Part shown: one piece after another, positions 54,749 to 63,519 of the stretch
Layout: the number at the start of each line of letters is the position of its first letter
How positions within the stretch are numbered: position 1 is the first letter of the stretch
Source: Pontibacter ramchanderi
GTDB lineage: Bacteria > Bacteroidota > Bacteroidia > Cytophagales > Hymenobacteraceae
Assembly (NCBI RefSeq): GCF_002846395.1
Contig: NZ_PJMU01000001.1
Location: 124,001-188,000 of the forward strand
DNA: 64,000 bases
Reading direction: 5' to 3'
Made by a program: the position numbers and the translations under genes
The notes under the pieces: generated by a model
Told to the model about the DNA's origin: nothing
Databases searched by the model: none
What the model saw: the letters and a program-made list of their open reading frames with translations, nothing else

Positions 54749-55750
54749 TCAGATCACCTGAAAACCGTGTACATAAGGATCCTCATCATCCAGAAAAATA
54801 GTGTTCAGCCCGGTGACCATGGCCCAGCCTTCTATACCTGGCAGTATGGCCGGCTTGCCAGCTATGGTAGTCTCACCTTCGATAATGCCCCTGAAAACGG
54901 AGCCGATGTAGCTCTCGTGAATGAATTCTTGCCCCGGCTTTAAGAGTCCCTTGGCATACCATTGCGCCATGCGGGCCGAGGTGCCGGTGCCACACGGGGA
55001 GCGGTCAATGGCTTTGTCGCCGTAAAAAACCGCGTTGCGGGCCGTGGAAGTAGCCGCAAGGGGCAGGCCTGCCCAAAGGATGTGGGAGAGACCTTTGATC
55101 GTGGGATCTTCCGGGTGCACAAAGGTATAGCGTTCGTTCATGCGTTTGCGTATTTCGCGGCTCCAGGCAATCAGTTTGTCAGCTGTGAAATGCTGTATAC
55201 CTGCGAAGTTCTCCTGCGGATCGATGATGCCATAGAAGTTGCCGCCGTAGGCCACGTCGAGCGTGATGTTGCCCAGCTCCTGGCACTCCACTGTCAGGTT
55301 CTCCGCTTCCAGGTATGAGGCCACGTTTGTTAGCTTCACGGTCTTCACTTTTTTGCCTTCCTGGGTATAACGCACCTTCACCAGTCCGGCTGGTGTTTCG
55401 AGCCGCAGCTGTCCGGGCACTTTTGGTGTGATGAGGCCTTCTTCCAGCGCAATGGTGACGGTACCGATGGTGCCGTGCCCGCACATGGGCAGGCAGCCAC
55501 TGGTTTCGATGTAGAGCACGCCGATGTCGTTTTCAGGGGCATGCGGTGGGTAGAGGATGCTGCCCGACATCATGTCGTGGCCGCGGGGCTCGAACATCAA
55601 CCCGCGCCTGATCCAGTCGTACTCGCGCAGAAAGTGCTGGCGCTTTTCGCTCATGTTGCTGCCCTGCAAAATAGGTCCGCCGCCGGCTACCAGCCGCACC
55701 GGATTGCCGCAGGTATGAGCGTCGATGCAAAAGAAAGTTTTTCGTGCCAT
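54749..55750 (-). CDS. 4-hydroxyproline 2-epimerase (proline racemase family)
   Basis: Cofactor-independent epimerase (333 aa) converting trans-4-hydroxy-L-proline to cis-4-hydroxy-D-proline. Both catalytic cysteines are present: Cys90 in CLPMCGHG and a second near 253 in RSPCGTGTSAR, so it is an epimerase/racemase and not the Thr/Cys dehydratase type. The N-terminal FFCIDAHTCGNPVRLV is the family signature. Neighbours spell out the hydroxyproline pathway. It ends 2 bases before the dehydrogenase start. Confidence 0.92.
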   Translation of the reverse strand: MARKTFFCIDAHTCGNPVRLVAGGGPILQGSNMSEKRQHFLREYDWIRRGLMFEPRGHDMMSGSILYPPHAPENDIGVLYIETSGCLPMCGHGTIGTVTIALEEGLITPKVPGQLRLETPAGLVKVRYTQEGKKVKTVKLTNVASYLEAENLTVECQELGNITLDVAYGGNFYGIIDPQENFAGIQHFTADKLIAWSREIRKRMNERYTFVHPEDPTIKGLSHILWAGLPLAATSTARNAVFYGDKAIDRSPCGTGTSARMAQWYAKGLLKPGQEFIHESYIGSVFRGIIEGETTIAGKPAILPGIEGWAMVTGLNTIFLDDEDPYVHGFQVI

Positions 55751-55753
55751 GGC

Positions 55754-57208
55754 TCAGATGCTGTCCTGCGTAAATTTCCCATTGATAGTGCGCCATACCT
55801 TGTGCGGATTGCCATCCTTCAACTCAACCGGCAGCAGTGCCTGTGGTGCCGATTGAAAGGTAACCGGCCTTGCAAAACGCTTGATCGCATAGGTGCCAAC
55901 GGATGTTGAGCGGCTGTCGGTAGTAGCCGGAAAGGGGCCGCCGTGCGTCATGGCATGGGAAACTTCCACACCGGTTGGAACACCCGAGAAGAGCAGTCGA
56001 CCGCATTTCTCACGCAACTGGTCCACGAGATGTTCTGCCTCTTTAAGTTCCTTGTCTGTACCCCAGACCGTGCAGGTCAGCTGCCCCTGCAGTTTGCCGG
56101 CCACCTGCTCCAGTTCCTCCTGGGTTTCATAGGTCACGACCATGGCATAAGGTCCGAATACCTCCTCCTGCAAGGTCGGGTGCTGCAGCCATTGCTGCGC
56201 CGTCGTTTTGGCCAGGGCCGCACCGCCTGTCAGCACATCTTCGGCCGGAGCCAGGATCATTTCCACCCCCTCGTGCGTGTGCAGGCCTATTAAGTTCTGG
56301 TAGTAATTGCTGCAGATGGTCTCGTGGAGCATCTTTTCGGCCGGAGCATCCCGGAGTTTTTCTGCGAATGTCTCCAAAAATGTATGGCTTGCCTCCGAGG
56401 CAGGGTAGAAGACCAGTCCGGGGCAGGTACAGAACTGCCCTACACCGAGCAACACCGACTGCGCCGCCTGTGTCGCCAGCTGTTCGCCATTGCCCGAAGC
56501 TTTTTCCGGAAGCACAAAGATCGGGTTCACGCTGCCCATCTCGGCAAAGACAGGTATAGGCACCGGACGCTGACAAGCCAGGTCGAAGATGGCCTTACCC
56601 CCTTTAAAGGAGCCGGTAAAAGCAACGGCCTTCGTCTGCGGGTGCTGCACCAGTTGCTGTCCCACATCCGCTCCGCCGCTCACATGCTGGAAAATGCCTT
56701 CGGGTAGTTCGCAGCGCTGCAGGGCTTTCTGGATGGCTCCGTGTACCTGCTGCGATGTTTTCGGGTGGGCGGGATGCTCTTTATAGATGACTGTACAACC
56801 GGCAGCCAGGGCAGAGGCCGTATCGCCGCCGGCGGTGGAGAAAGCCAGCGGAAAATTGCTCGCCCCAAACACCACCACCGGTCCCAGCGGAATAAGCATG
56901 CGGCGCAGGTCCGGGCGAGGTATAGGCGTGCGGTCAGGTAAAGCCGTGTCGATAGTCGCCTCCGGCCAGCTGCCTTCTTCTACCAAAGAAGCGAACAGCC
57001 GTAGCTGATTGACCGTGCGTCCCCGCTCTCCGATTAAGCGTGCAAGCGGCAGGTTTGACTCCTGGTGAGCGGTTTGCAGCAAGGCATCGCCCAGGTTTTC
57101 TATCTCTTCGGCGATGGTGCGCAGCAGTTCTGCTTTGGCGGGGGCAGGCAGCTTCTTATACCTGCTGAAGGCCATCTCGGCTTTCGTGAAAATCGCGTTA
57201 TAGGACAT
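55754..57208 (-). CDS. Aldehyde dehydrogenase, alpha-ketoglutarate semialdehyde type
   Basis: NAD(P)+-dependent aldehyde dehydrogenase (484 aa), expected to oxidise 2,5-dioxopentanoate to 2-oxoglutarate in the last step of hydroxyproline breakdown. Catalytic Cys near 261 in GQFCTCPG, general base Glu in EMGSVNP, and cofactor loop GPVVVFGASNFPLAFS. Length and the FCTCPG variant fit the 2,5-dioxovalerate dehydrogenase subgroup. It overlaps the DHDPS-like gene by 11 bases. Confidence 0.9.
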   Translation of the reverse strand: MSYNAIFTKAEMAFSRYKKLPAPAKAELLRTIAEEIENLGDALLQTAHQESNLPLARLIGERGRTVNQLRLFASLVEEGSWPEATIDTALPDRTPIPRPDLRRMLIPLGPVVVFGASNFPLAFSTAGGDTASALAAGCTVIYKEHPAHPKTSQQVHGAIQKALQRCELPEGIFQHVSGGADVGQQLVQHPQTKAVAFTGSFKGGKAIFDLACQRPVPIPVFAEMGSVNPIFVLPEKASGNGEQLATQAAQSVLLGVGQFCTCPGLVFYPASEASHTFLETFAEKLRDAPAEKMLHETICSNYYQNLIGLHTHEGVEMILAPAEDVLTGGAALAKTTAQQWLQHPTLQEEVFGPYAMVVTYETQEELEQVAGKLQGQLTCTVWGTDKELKEAEHLVDQLREKCGRLLFSGVPTGVEVSHAMTHGGPFPATTDSRSTSVGTYAIKRFARPVTFQSAPQALLPVELKDGNPHKVWRTINGKFTQDSI

Positions 57209-58118
57209 GATGCAACTCTTCTAGGTTTGGCAATGTGGGACGGCTTCGTATACCAGCCTCGATAATGGCCAGCACACGCTCTCTTTCCTCGCCGATCAGT
57301 GGCAGTCGTGGAGCCCGTACGTGTTCTGTGCCCAGCCCCACCTGCTGCTCGGCCAGCTTGATGTACTGCACGAGTTTAGGGTGTATATCTAATTCCAGCA
57401 ACGGCAAAAACCAGCGGTAGATCGCAAGCGCCTCTTCTGTTCTGCCAGCCTTTGCCAGTTTGTAGATCGCCACTGTCTCTTTCGGGAAGGCGCAGACCAA
57501 ACCGGCCACCCAGCCATGCGCCCCCATCAGCAGACTCTCCAAAGCCAGGGTATCCACGCCGCAGAGTATCTTGATGCGGTTGCCGTAGCGGCTGATCATG
57601 CGGGTAATGTTGGAGATATCGCGGGTCGATTCCTTTACTGCCTGTATGTTGTCGTGCTGCAGCAGCTCGTCAAACATCTCCAGCGTCACGAGCGTCTTGT
57701 AATCAGTCGGGTTGTTGTAGATCATGATCGGAAGCGACGTGCTCTCGGCCACCGTTCTGAAGTAGGTCACAACTTCCCGGGCATCGGCGGCATAGCGCAT
57801 GGGCGGGAGCAGCATCAGACCTTTCGCCCCGATCTCCTCGGCTTCGCGGGCCCGCTGTATGGCTTCTTTTGTAGCACCTTCCGCAATGTTCAGAATAACA
57901 GGTATTTTGCCAGCCACATGGGCAATGGTCCGTGCGGTCAGCTCCCGTTTCTCAGGTATGGTGAGCACGCTGGCCTCACCCAGGGTGCCTCCCAAAATGA
58001 TGCCATCCACGCCCGCTTCCAGTTGGGCATCCACGTTGTGCAGAAATGTATCATAGTCAATGGACCCGTCCGCATAAAATTTGGTGGTGAGGGCCGGGTA
58101 TACGCCGTTCCAGTTCAT
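57198..58118 (-). CDS. Dihydrodipicolinate synthase family protein (probable pyrroline-4-hydroxy-2-carboxylate deaminase)
   Basis: Class I aldolase-fold enzyme (306 aa from ATG at 58116-58118). Schiff-base Lys near 162 in AVKEST, the Tyr in MIYNNPTDYK, and GTLGEASVLT match the DHDPS/NAL family. In a hydroxyproline operon the expected job is deaminating pyrroline-4-hydroxy-2-carboxylate to 2-oxoglutarate semialdehyde; a general DHDPS role is unlikely here. AAGGAAAAG before the ATG supports this start over the longer frame from 58139. First gene of the operon. Confidence 0.88.
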   Translation of the reverse strand: MNWNGVYPALTTKFYADGSIDYDTFLHNVDAQLEAGVDGIILGGTLGEASVLTIPEKRELTARTIAHVAGKIPVILNIAEGATKEAIQRAREAEEIGAKGLMLLPPMRYAADAREVVTYFRTVAESTSLPIMIYNNPTDYKTLVTLEMFDELLQHDNIQAVKESTRDISNITRMISRYGNRIKILCGVDTLALESLLMGAHGWVAGLVCAFPKETVAIYKLAKAGRTEEALAIYRWFLPLLELDIHPKLVQYIKLAEQQVGLGTEHVRAPRLPLIGEERERVLAIIEAGIRSRPTLPNLEELHHVL

Positions 58119-58140
58119 AAGCTTTTCCTTTTTTATCAAA

Positions 58141-58209
58141 ACTAATTCTCTTAAAGCTCCTTTTCTTCTACAGAATTAGTCAATACTGATACTATATTGA
58201 CCTGATACT
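58141..58209. promoter_or_regulatory. Candidate operator region between hydroxyproline operon and its AraC regulator
   Basis: A perfect 9-bp inverted repeat (ACTAATTCT at 58141-58149, AGAATTAGT at 58172-58180) and a direct repeat TGATACT (58187-58193 and 58203-58209, 16-base period) lie in the 125-base divergent spacer. The direct repeat spacing fits an AraC-type dimer site; this is inference. Confidence 0.4.
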
Positions 58210-58243
58210 GGAAATTACCAGCCGAAATGATTAATATGGTACT

Positions 58244-59128
58244 ATGAAAAAGGTGATCCCGTTTAAGATTCCGAAGTCAAGTAAGGAGTTTGTGCGCTTT
58301 CAGGAGGACCGCCAACCGTATTTCTATGACAAGCTGCACCAGCATCCGGAAATTCAGCTGAGCTGCATCCTGCAGGGGGAGGGGAAGCTGATCGTGGGCG
58401 ACTACCTGGGCCGCTTTAAGCCGGGCGATATTTTCCTGCTGGGCCGCGACGTGCCGCATGTTTTCCGAAGCGATAAGGTATATTACGCAGCAGAAAGCCA
58501 AATGGAGTGCCACGACCTGATCGTATTTTTCGATACGCAGGCTTTGGGACAGGCATTTTGGGAGGCGGAAGAGCTACAGGAAGTCCGGAATTTCTTTGGG
58601 AAGCTGAAAGGCTGCTACCAGGTACAGGGCATTAACCAGGTAAGCTTTTTCCGGCAGGTGGAGCAGTTGAAGGAGACATCGGGGCTGGACAAGATGCTGG
58701 CGGGACTAGAGTTACTCCGGGTGCTGCTGCAGGATGCCCGGCTGGAGCAACTCAACCTGGACGACCGCGTACAGGACCTGTCGGAGCGGGAGGGGAGGCG
58801 CATGGACCAGGTGCTGCACTTTCTGGTAGAGCAGAGCCACCGGGCTATAGCACTGGAAGAGGCCGCTACCGTTGCCCATCTGAGCCGGGAGGCTTTCTGC
58901 CGCTTTTTCAAAGAAAGGACCCGCAAAACTTTCACGGCTTTCCTCAACGAGATCCGGGTCGGCAATGCCTGCCAACTGCTCCTGAAAGAGGACGCTACCA
59001 TTGCCAGTGTGGCCTACGGTGCGGGTTTTTCCAATCTCTCGCACTTCAACCGGGTGTTTAAAAACCAGATGGGCTGCTCGCCCAGGGTATACCGTCAGTT
59101 GGGGCGTTCGAAGCTGCAACATAGCTAA
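58244..59128 (+). CDS. AraC-family transcriptional regulator
   Basis: AraC/XylS regulator (294 aa). The N-terminal half is a cupin-like sensor domain (HQHPEIQLSCILQGEGKLIVGD, FKPGDIFLLGRDVPHVF). Two helix-turn-helix motifs lie in the C-terminal ~100 residues (AATVAHLSREAFCRFFKE and IASVAYGAGFSNLSHFNRVFK, followed by G.SPRVYR). Being divergent from the hydroxyproline genes with a shared 125-base spacer, it is the likely inducer-responsive activator of that operon. Confidence 0.9.
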   Translation: MKKVIPFKIPKSSKEFVRFQEDRQPYFYDKLHQHPEIQLSCILQGEGKLIVGDYLGRFKPGDIFLLGRDVPHVFRSDKVYYAAESQMECHDLIVFFDTQALGQAFWEAEELQEVRNFFGKLKGCYQVQGINQVSFFRQVEQLKETSGLDKMLAGLELLRVLLQDARLEQLNLDDRVQDLSEREGRRMDQVLHFLVEQSHRAIALEEAATVAHLSREAFCRFFKERTRKTFTAFLNEIRVGNACQLLLKEDATIASVAYGAGFSNLSHFNRVFKNQMGCSPRVYRQLGRSKLQHS

Positions 59129-59153
59129 GGTATAGAACAGCTGCCTTAAACGA

Positions 59154-59184
59154 CAAAGGGCCCCGCATGATGCGGAGCCCTTTG
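59154..59184. terminator. Bidirectional terminator between araC-type gene and cspA
   Basis: Stem CAAAGGG.CCGCA/TGCGG.GCCCTTTG with a 3-base loop between two convergent genes. Confidence 0.75.
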
Positions 59185-59212
59185 TTTGATTTACGCTTTT
59201 TATATCACCAGA

Positions 59213-59404
59213 CTAAGCCAGTTTCACATTTACCGCGTTTAGTCCTTTTTTGCCTTCTTTCACTTCGAATGTTACTTCGTCGTTCTCTCTGATCTCGTCG
59301 ATCAAACCTGTTACGTGTACGAAGTACTCTTCATTTGTTTCACTGTCTTTGATAAAACCGAAACCTTTGGTTTCATTAAAGAATTTTACTTTTCCGTTAC
59401 TCAT
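59213..59404 (-). CDS. Cold-shock protein, CspA family
   Basis: Single cold-shock domain (63 aa) with RNP1 KGFGFI and RNP2 YFVHVT, an RNA/ssDNA chaperone. The 5' region (59405-59570) is long and AT-rich, with runs such as TTTTTTGCAAAAAATT that could form the structured leader typical of csp genes, but I cannot define it. It converges on the AraC gene. Confidence 0.95.
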   Translation of the reverse strand: MSNGKVKFFNETKGFGFIKDSETNEEYFVHVTGLIDEIRENDEVTFEVKEGKKGLNAVNVKLA

Positions 59405-59570
59405 GATATGTTGTTGTTATTACAGGTTAGACACTCCTGAACGTTAAATCGTTCATTGTAGGTTACAATTTTTTGCAAAAAATTTCAAATAATGGTTCTG
59501 CTTCGCTTTAAGGCCTATAATTTTTTGTCAAACACCACCGCAGTATACTTATCGCGACAGGGGCGGATAT

Positions 59571-59607
59571 AAAAAAATCCGGCAGTCAGGTATAGGACTG
59601 CCGGATT
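59571..59607 (-). terminator. Terminator of the S1/P1 nuclease gene with the iterated word as its loop
   Basis: A perfect 12-bp stem (59576-59587 with 59596-59607) closes a loop that is exactly AGGTATAG (59588-59595), followed by T7 on the minus strand. Confidence 0.85.
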
Positions 59608-59632
59608 CTCTCAGGTATAAAATGGGCTATAC

Positions 59633-60400
59633 CTAGCCGTAGATCTCGTTTAGCAGACCAGCCAGACGAACTCCTGCTTGAAGGATGCGCTGCTCCACTG
59701 TGCTGAAGTTGTCGTAGCTGTAGCGGTAGCCCAGGCGACCGTCTTCCGGTATGTTGTATACCTGCTCTCTCAACTGCACAGACTCGTAAGCCCAGTCGCG
59801 TACGCCAGTGGATTGCCAGTTTTTTACCTGGCCTTTGGATGGGGTGCCCACAAACCTGGCCAGCTCCGTAAAGCTCAGGTTTTTACCATCGATCATGTCG
59901 CTGTCCCAAACACGGTGCAGGTTAGAGGGCTGTCCAAACCACTCCAGCTTCACGGCATTGCCGCCTGTGTCGCCTTCCTTGCCTACGTGTAGCGGCTGGT
60001 GCAGATCGCCTACCAGGTGAACCAGGTATTTGAGGTATTCAGCTTCCTGCTGGGCGCTCAGGTTTCCGGCTTTCAGCACGGTTACCAGTTCCTCGATCTT
60101 CATGATCACGTCACCGTTCGGGTTCTTCTCGGTCTGCTCGTATTTCATGCCGCCCGGCACAGTTACCCAATGCCAGTCATGCGTGTGGTTGTAGGCTGCG
60201 TCCGATTTAATGTCGTCCATCCAAACCGATACCTCCGCCAGCGAATTGTCGGCCAGCACTTTGTTGATCTTCTTCAACGCTTTTTTCTTTAGGTGCTGCT
60301 CTGCTATCAGCCCCACGGCGCGGTGTCCGTTTTGCCCCCAAGCCATGGCCTGCGATACGAAGAGAGGTATAAATAGCAGAATACAAACTATTTTTTTCAT
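59633..60400 (-). CDS. S1/P1 nuclease
   Basis: Secreted zinc-dependent single-strand nuclease (255 aa). After the signal peptide (VCILLFIPLFVSQAMA) the mature N-terminus starts with the zinc-ligating Trp (WGQNGHRAVG); further ligands are in HTHDWHWV and HLVGDLHQPLHVG. It belongs to the trinuclear zinc S1/P1-nuclease/phospholipase C fold. It is monocistronic by position, with its own terminator. Confidence 0.93.
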   Translation of the reverse strand: MKKIVCILLFIPLFVSQAMAWGQNGHRAVGLIAEQHLKKKALKKINKVLADNSLAEVSVWMDDIKSDAAYNHTHDWHWVTVPGGMKYEQTEKNPNGDVIMKIEELVTVLKAGNLSAQQEAEYLKYLVHLVGDLHQPLHVGKEGDTGGNAVKLEWFGQPSNLHRVWDSDMIDGKNLSFTELARFVGTPSKGQVKNWQSTGVRDWAYESVQLREQVYNIPEDGRLGYRYSYDNFSTVEQRILQAGVRLAGLLNEIYG

Positions 60401-60558
60401 CGATAAAATTATTGGATTTTAGATGCTGCAAAACAACGGCTTTTTTACTTAATTGTGTAAACCAAAGCCTACTTCTTTTCTAGAATGGCTTTTCAGGCTT
60501 TAAAGTTCAGTGGTATGTGGCTGCTGTTACTGCTCCTTTTTAGACACGGATCTCTGGT

Positions 60559-61695
60559 ATGAAGTTACTCTTGACAGGCTTACTCATGATGGCAGTAGTA
60601 CTAAATGCAAGCGGACAGGATCGCAAGCGCGCCCGAGACTATGGCATCCGGATCGGGGTGCTGCAGACGGGCAAGCATAACGCCATTACCGATGTGGTCG
60701 GTTTGCGGGTGGGGCAGACTACTTTGGTAGAGGGCAATCAGGTCCGGACAGGGATAACGGCAATTCTGCCGCACAGTGGTAATCTCTTTCAGCAAAAAGT
60801 ACCGGCTGCGGTATACGTGGGCAATGGCTTTGGTAAACTGGCCGGTAGCACGCAAGTGCAGGAGCTGGGCAATCTGGAGTCACCGATCATCCTGACCAAT
60901 ACCCTGGGAGTAGGCACGGCCCTGAACGCGGTGGTCGGCTATACCTTGCAGCAGCCCGGCAACGAAGCGGTGCAGTCTGTCAATGCGCTAGTGGGTGAGA
61001 CAAACGATGGTTTTCTGAATGATATAAGAGGCAGGCATGTGAAAGAAGAGCACGTGCTCGCAGCCATCAAGCAGGCGGCTGACGGACCGGTAGCCGAAGG
61101 CAATGTCGGCGCCGGAACCGGTACGGTCTGTTTCGGGTATAAGGGGGGAATTGGAACCGCATCGCGAAAGTTACCAGCCAGCCTTGGCGGCTATACGGTG
61201 GGGGTGCTGGTGCAAAGCAATTTTGGTGGCGTGCTGCAAATTGACGGCGTGCCTGTAGGAGAGGAGCTGGGTAAATTCTCGTTCAGCAAGCAGGTGTTGG
61301 AAAGCGCCGATGGGTCCTGCATGATCGTGGTGGCGACTGATGCGCCGGTGGATGCCCGAAACCTGGAGCGCATCGCGAAGCGGGCCATGATGGGCCTGGC
61401 CAAAACAGGCGGGATCGCTTCCAATGGCAGCGGCGATTATGTGATCGCCTTCTCCACCAACGAAGGCTTGCGTATACCTTACAGCTCAGAAGCGAAAACC
61501 CAAACGTTCACCCTGCTCCGTAACGACGAGATGTCGCCCCTGTTCATGGCCACCATTGAGGCAACCGAAGAAGCGATCATCAATTCTTTGTTCAAGGCTG
61601 AGACCATGAACGGGCGCGAGGGCAACACCATAGAAGCACTTCCTATCGAATCAGTCATCAAAACACTCAAGAAACACAATGCCATCAAACGATAA
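60559..61695 (+). CDS. P1 family peptidase (DmpA-type N-terminal nucleophile aminopeptidase)
   Basis: Exported P1-family enzyme (378 aa) with a signal peptide (MKLLLTGLLMMAVVLNASG). Signatures: NAITDVVGLRVGQTT, GTALNAVVGYTL, ETNDGFLND, GAGTGTVCFGYKGGIGTASR and GVLVQSNFGG, the region where these self-processing hydrolases are cleaved. The family includes D-aminopeptidase DmpA and beta-peptidyl aminopeptidases. It overlaps the aminotransferase gene by 17 bases. Confidence 0.92.
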   Translation: MKLLLTGLLMMAVVLNASGQDRKRARDYGIRIGVLQTGKHNAITDVVGLRVGQTTLVEGNQVRTGITAILPHSGNLFQQKVPAAVYVGNGFGKLAGSTQVQELGNLESPIILTNTLGVGTALNAVVGYTLQQPGNEAVQSVNALVGETNDGFLNDIRGRHVKEEHVLAAIKQAADGPVAEGNVGAGTGTVCFGYKGGIGTASRKLPASLGGYTVGVLVQSNFGGVLQIDGVPVGEELGKFSFSKQVLESADGSCMIVVATDAPVDARNLERIAKRAMMGLAKTGGIASNGSGDYVIAFSTNEGLRIPYSSEAKTQTFTLLRNDEMSPLFMATIEATEEAIINSLFKAETMNGREGNTIEALPIESVIKTLKKHNAIKR

Positions 61696-62536
61696 ACTTT
61701 TCGCCTATAACCTGGGCCTGATCGTTCCGCTGAGCGAGGCGACCCTGCACATCAGTGACCTGTCCGTGCAACGCGGCTACGGGGTGTTCGACTTCGTGAA
61801 AGTGCAGCAGGGCTTTCCACTGTTTCTGGATGATTACCTGGACCGGTTCTTTCAGTCCGCTCAACTGATGCACCTTTCAATGCCTTTAACAAGAGAGGAA
61901 ATCAAGCAGGTGATCGATGAACTGATAGCACGCAACCAGTTGCCGGAGGCGGGGCTGAAAATGATTTTGACCGGCGGCTATTCCGAAGACGGTTTTACAC
62001 CAATGAACCCCAACCTGCTCATCACGCAGCTCCCGCTCACGCTGCCCTCGGAAGAAAAAGTGGCAAAGGGTATTCCGATCATGACCCATGACTATGTGCG
62101 TGAGATGCCGGAAGTGAAAACGATCAACTATTCCATGGGTATACGCCTGCTGCACGAGCAGAAAGCCAACGGTACAGAAGAAGTACTTTATGTCAAAAAT
62201 GGGCTGGTGTCCGAATTTCCGCGCTGCAATTTTTTTATGGTGACGCACGACAACACAATCGTGACGCCTGCCAACAATATTCTGAGGGGAATTACCAGAA
62301 AGAATGTGCTTAGCCTGGCCGGCCGCAGGTATAAGGCCGAGGTGCGTGACATACGGTTAGAGGAAATACTACAAGCGAAAGAATGTTTCCTGACCAGTAC
62401 CACAAAGCGGATACTCCCCATCGTGCGGGTAGACGGTGTATTGGTTGGGACGGGCAAGCCAGGTGAGGTGAGCTTACAACTGCTGCAGGATCTGATGGAG
62501 CTGGAGGATTCGCAGATTGCCGCGCTTAGGGAGTAG
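61679..62536 (+). CDS. Class IV PLP-dependent aminotransferase (D-alanine/branched-chain type)
   Basis: Fold-type IV transaminase (285 aa). Catalytic Lys in VKTINYSMG near residue 145, FDFVKV-type N-terminal region (SVQRGYGVFDFVKV), and the C-terminal TSTTKRILPIVRVDG. Related to D-amino-acid transaminase, branched-chain aminotransferase and aminodeoxychorismate lyase; the family cannot be resolved by eye. Overlap with the P1 peptidase gene indicates linked use of released D- or beta-amino acids. Confidence 0.88.
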   Translation: MPSNDKLFAYNLGLIVPLSEATLHISDLSVQRGYGVFDFVKVQQGFPLFLDDYLDRFFQSAQLMHLSMPLTREEIKQVIDELIARNQLPEAGLKMILTGGYSEDGFTPMNPNLLITQLPLTLPSEEKVAKGIPIMTHDYVREMPEVKTINYSMGIRLLHEQKANGTEEVLYVKNGLVSEFPRCNFFMVTHDNTIVTPANNILRGITRKNVLSLAGRRYKAEVRDIRLEEILQAKECFLTSTTKRILPIVRVDGVLVGTGKPGEVSLQLLQDLMELEDSQIAALRE

Positions 62537-62564
62537 AACACACTGGCACACAATTAAATGCATT

Positions 62565-62600
62565 AGCCGCTGACTATCTGATAGAATGCGGCTTTTTTTT
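62565..62600 (+). terminator. Terminator of the P1 peptidase/aminotransferase operon
   Basis: Stem AGCCGC/GCGGCT (62565-62570 and 62588-62593) with an internal CTAT/ATAG pairing, followed by a T7 run. Confidence 0.75.
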
Positions 62601-62658
62601 AGTTAAAATCAGATTTTCTTCAGAATCGGGCAGTATATAGTAAGCAAAAGCCTGTCTT

Positions 62659-63480
62659 ATGAAGAAATATCTCTACTCACTGGTCCTGATTTTTTTTCTT
62701 TCAACAACAGCGTGGGCGCATCAACCGCTTGATTTAGCCTTGCAAGTGCCCGATACAGCTGTTGCCAGCCAACCAGCCGATACTACCGCACAGGTAGCTC
62801 CCTCCAATAAACTTAGCCCGCTGGCCCGAAAAGCGGCTATACCTGTCCTGTTGATCGGGCTGGGCGTTACGCACATGGATGACGAGGGATTGTTTGAAGG
62901 GAGCCGTGGCCTGAGGCGGGCTGTACAGCGCGAGTATGCCGGTTTCTATACCCACGTAGACGACTATTTATACCATGCCCCGCTGGCGCTCACTGTCGGG
63001 CTTAATCTGGGAGGCGTGAAAGGGGAGCATCACTATGTAGAGCAGGCGCTGCTGCTTGGCATGACGCATTTTGTAAACCGGGTGCTCACCAACAATCTCA
63101 AATCCATTACGGCCATCAACCGGCCCGACGGTTCAAATAACGACGCCTTTCCCTCGGCGCATACCAGTAAAGCCTTCGCCTATGCTACTTTTTTCCATAA
63201 AGAATACGGCAAGCGCAGCATCTGGTACAGTATTGCGGGCTATTCCGTGGCCACTACCACCGGTGCGCTGCGGATCCTCAACGATAAGCATTGGCTCTCA
63301 GATGTGTTGGCGGGTGCAGGTATAGGCATCCTGTCAGCGGAGGCTGTATACCTGCTATACCCTAAGATGCAGCAGATCATCGACCACAGTTTTCACAAGC
63401 GACAGCAAAGCCAAATGGTGCTGATGCCCTACTACAGTGGTGGTGCCGGTGGACTCGCCCTGGTTTGGCAGCTGCGCTAA
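62659..63480 (+). CDS. PAP2-family phosphatase
   Basis: Membrane-associated acid phosphatase of the PAP2 superfamily (273 aa) with signal peptide (SLVLIFFLSTTAWA). The three catalytic motifs are present: KSITAINRP, PSAH (a variant of PSGH) and LRILNDKHWLSDV (R-x5-H-x3-D). A disordered Ala/Thr-rich stretch follows the signal. Substrate likely undecaprenyl pyrophosphate or lipid phosphate. Confidence 0.9.
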   Translation: MKKYLYSLVLIFFLSTTAWAHQPLDLALQVPDTAVASQPADTTAQVAPSNKLSPLARKAAIPVLLIGLGVTHMDDEGLFEGSRGLRRAVQREYAGFYTHVDDYLYHAPLALTVGLNLGGVKGEHHYVEQALLLGMTHFVNRVLTNNLKSITAINRPDGSNNDAFPSAHTSKAFAYATFFHKEYGKRSIWYSIAGYSVATTTGALRILNDKHWLSDVLAGAGIGILSAEAVYLLYPKMQQIIDHSFHKRQQSQMVLMPYYSGGAGGLALVWQLR

Positions 63481-63519
63481 AGCAGATCGCCCGGCACAAG
63501 GTATGTCGGGCGAATATGT

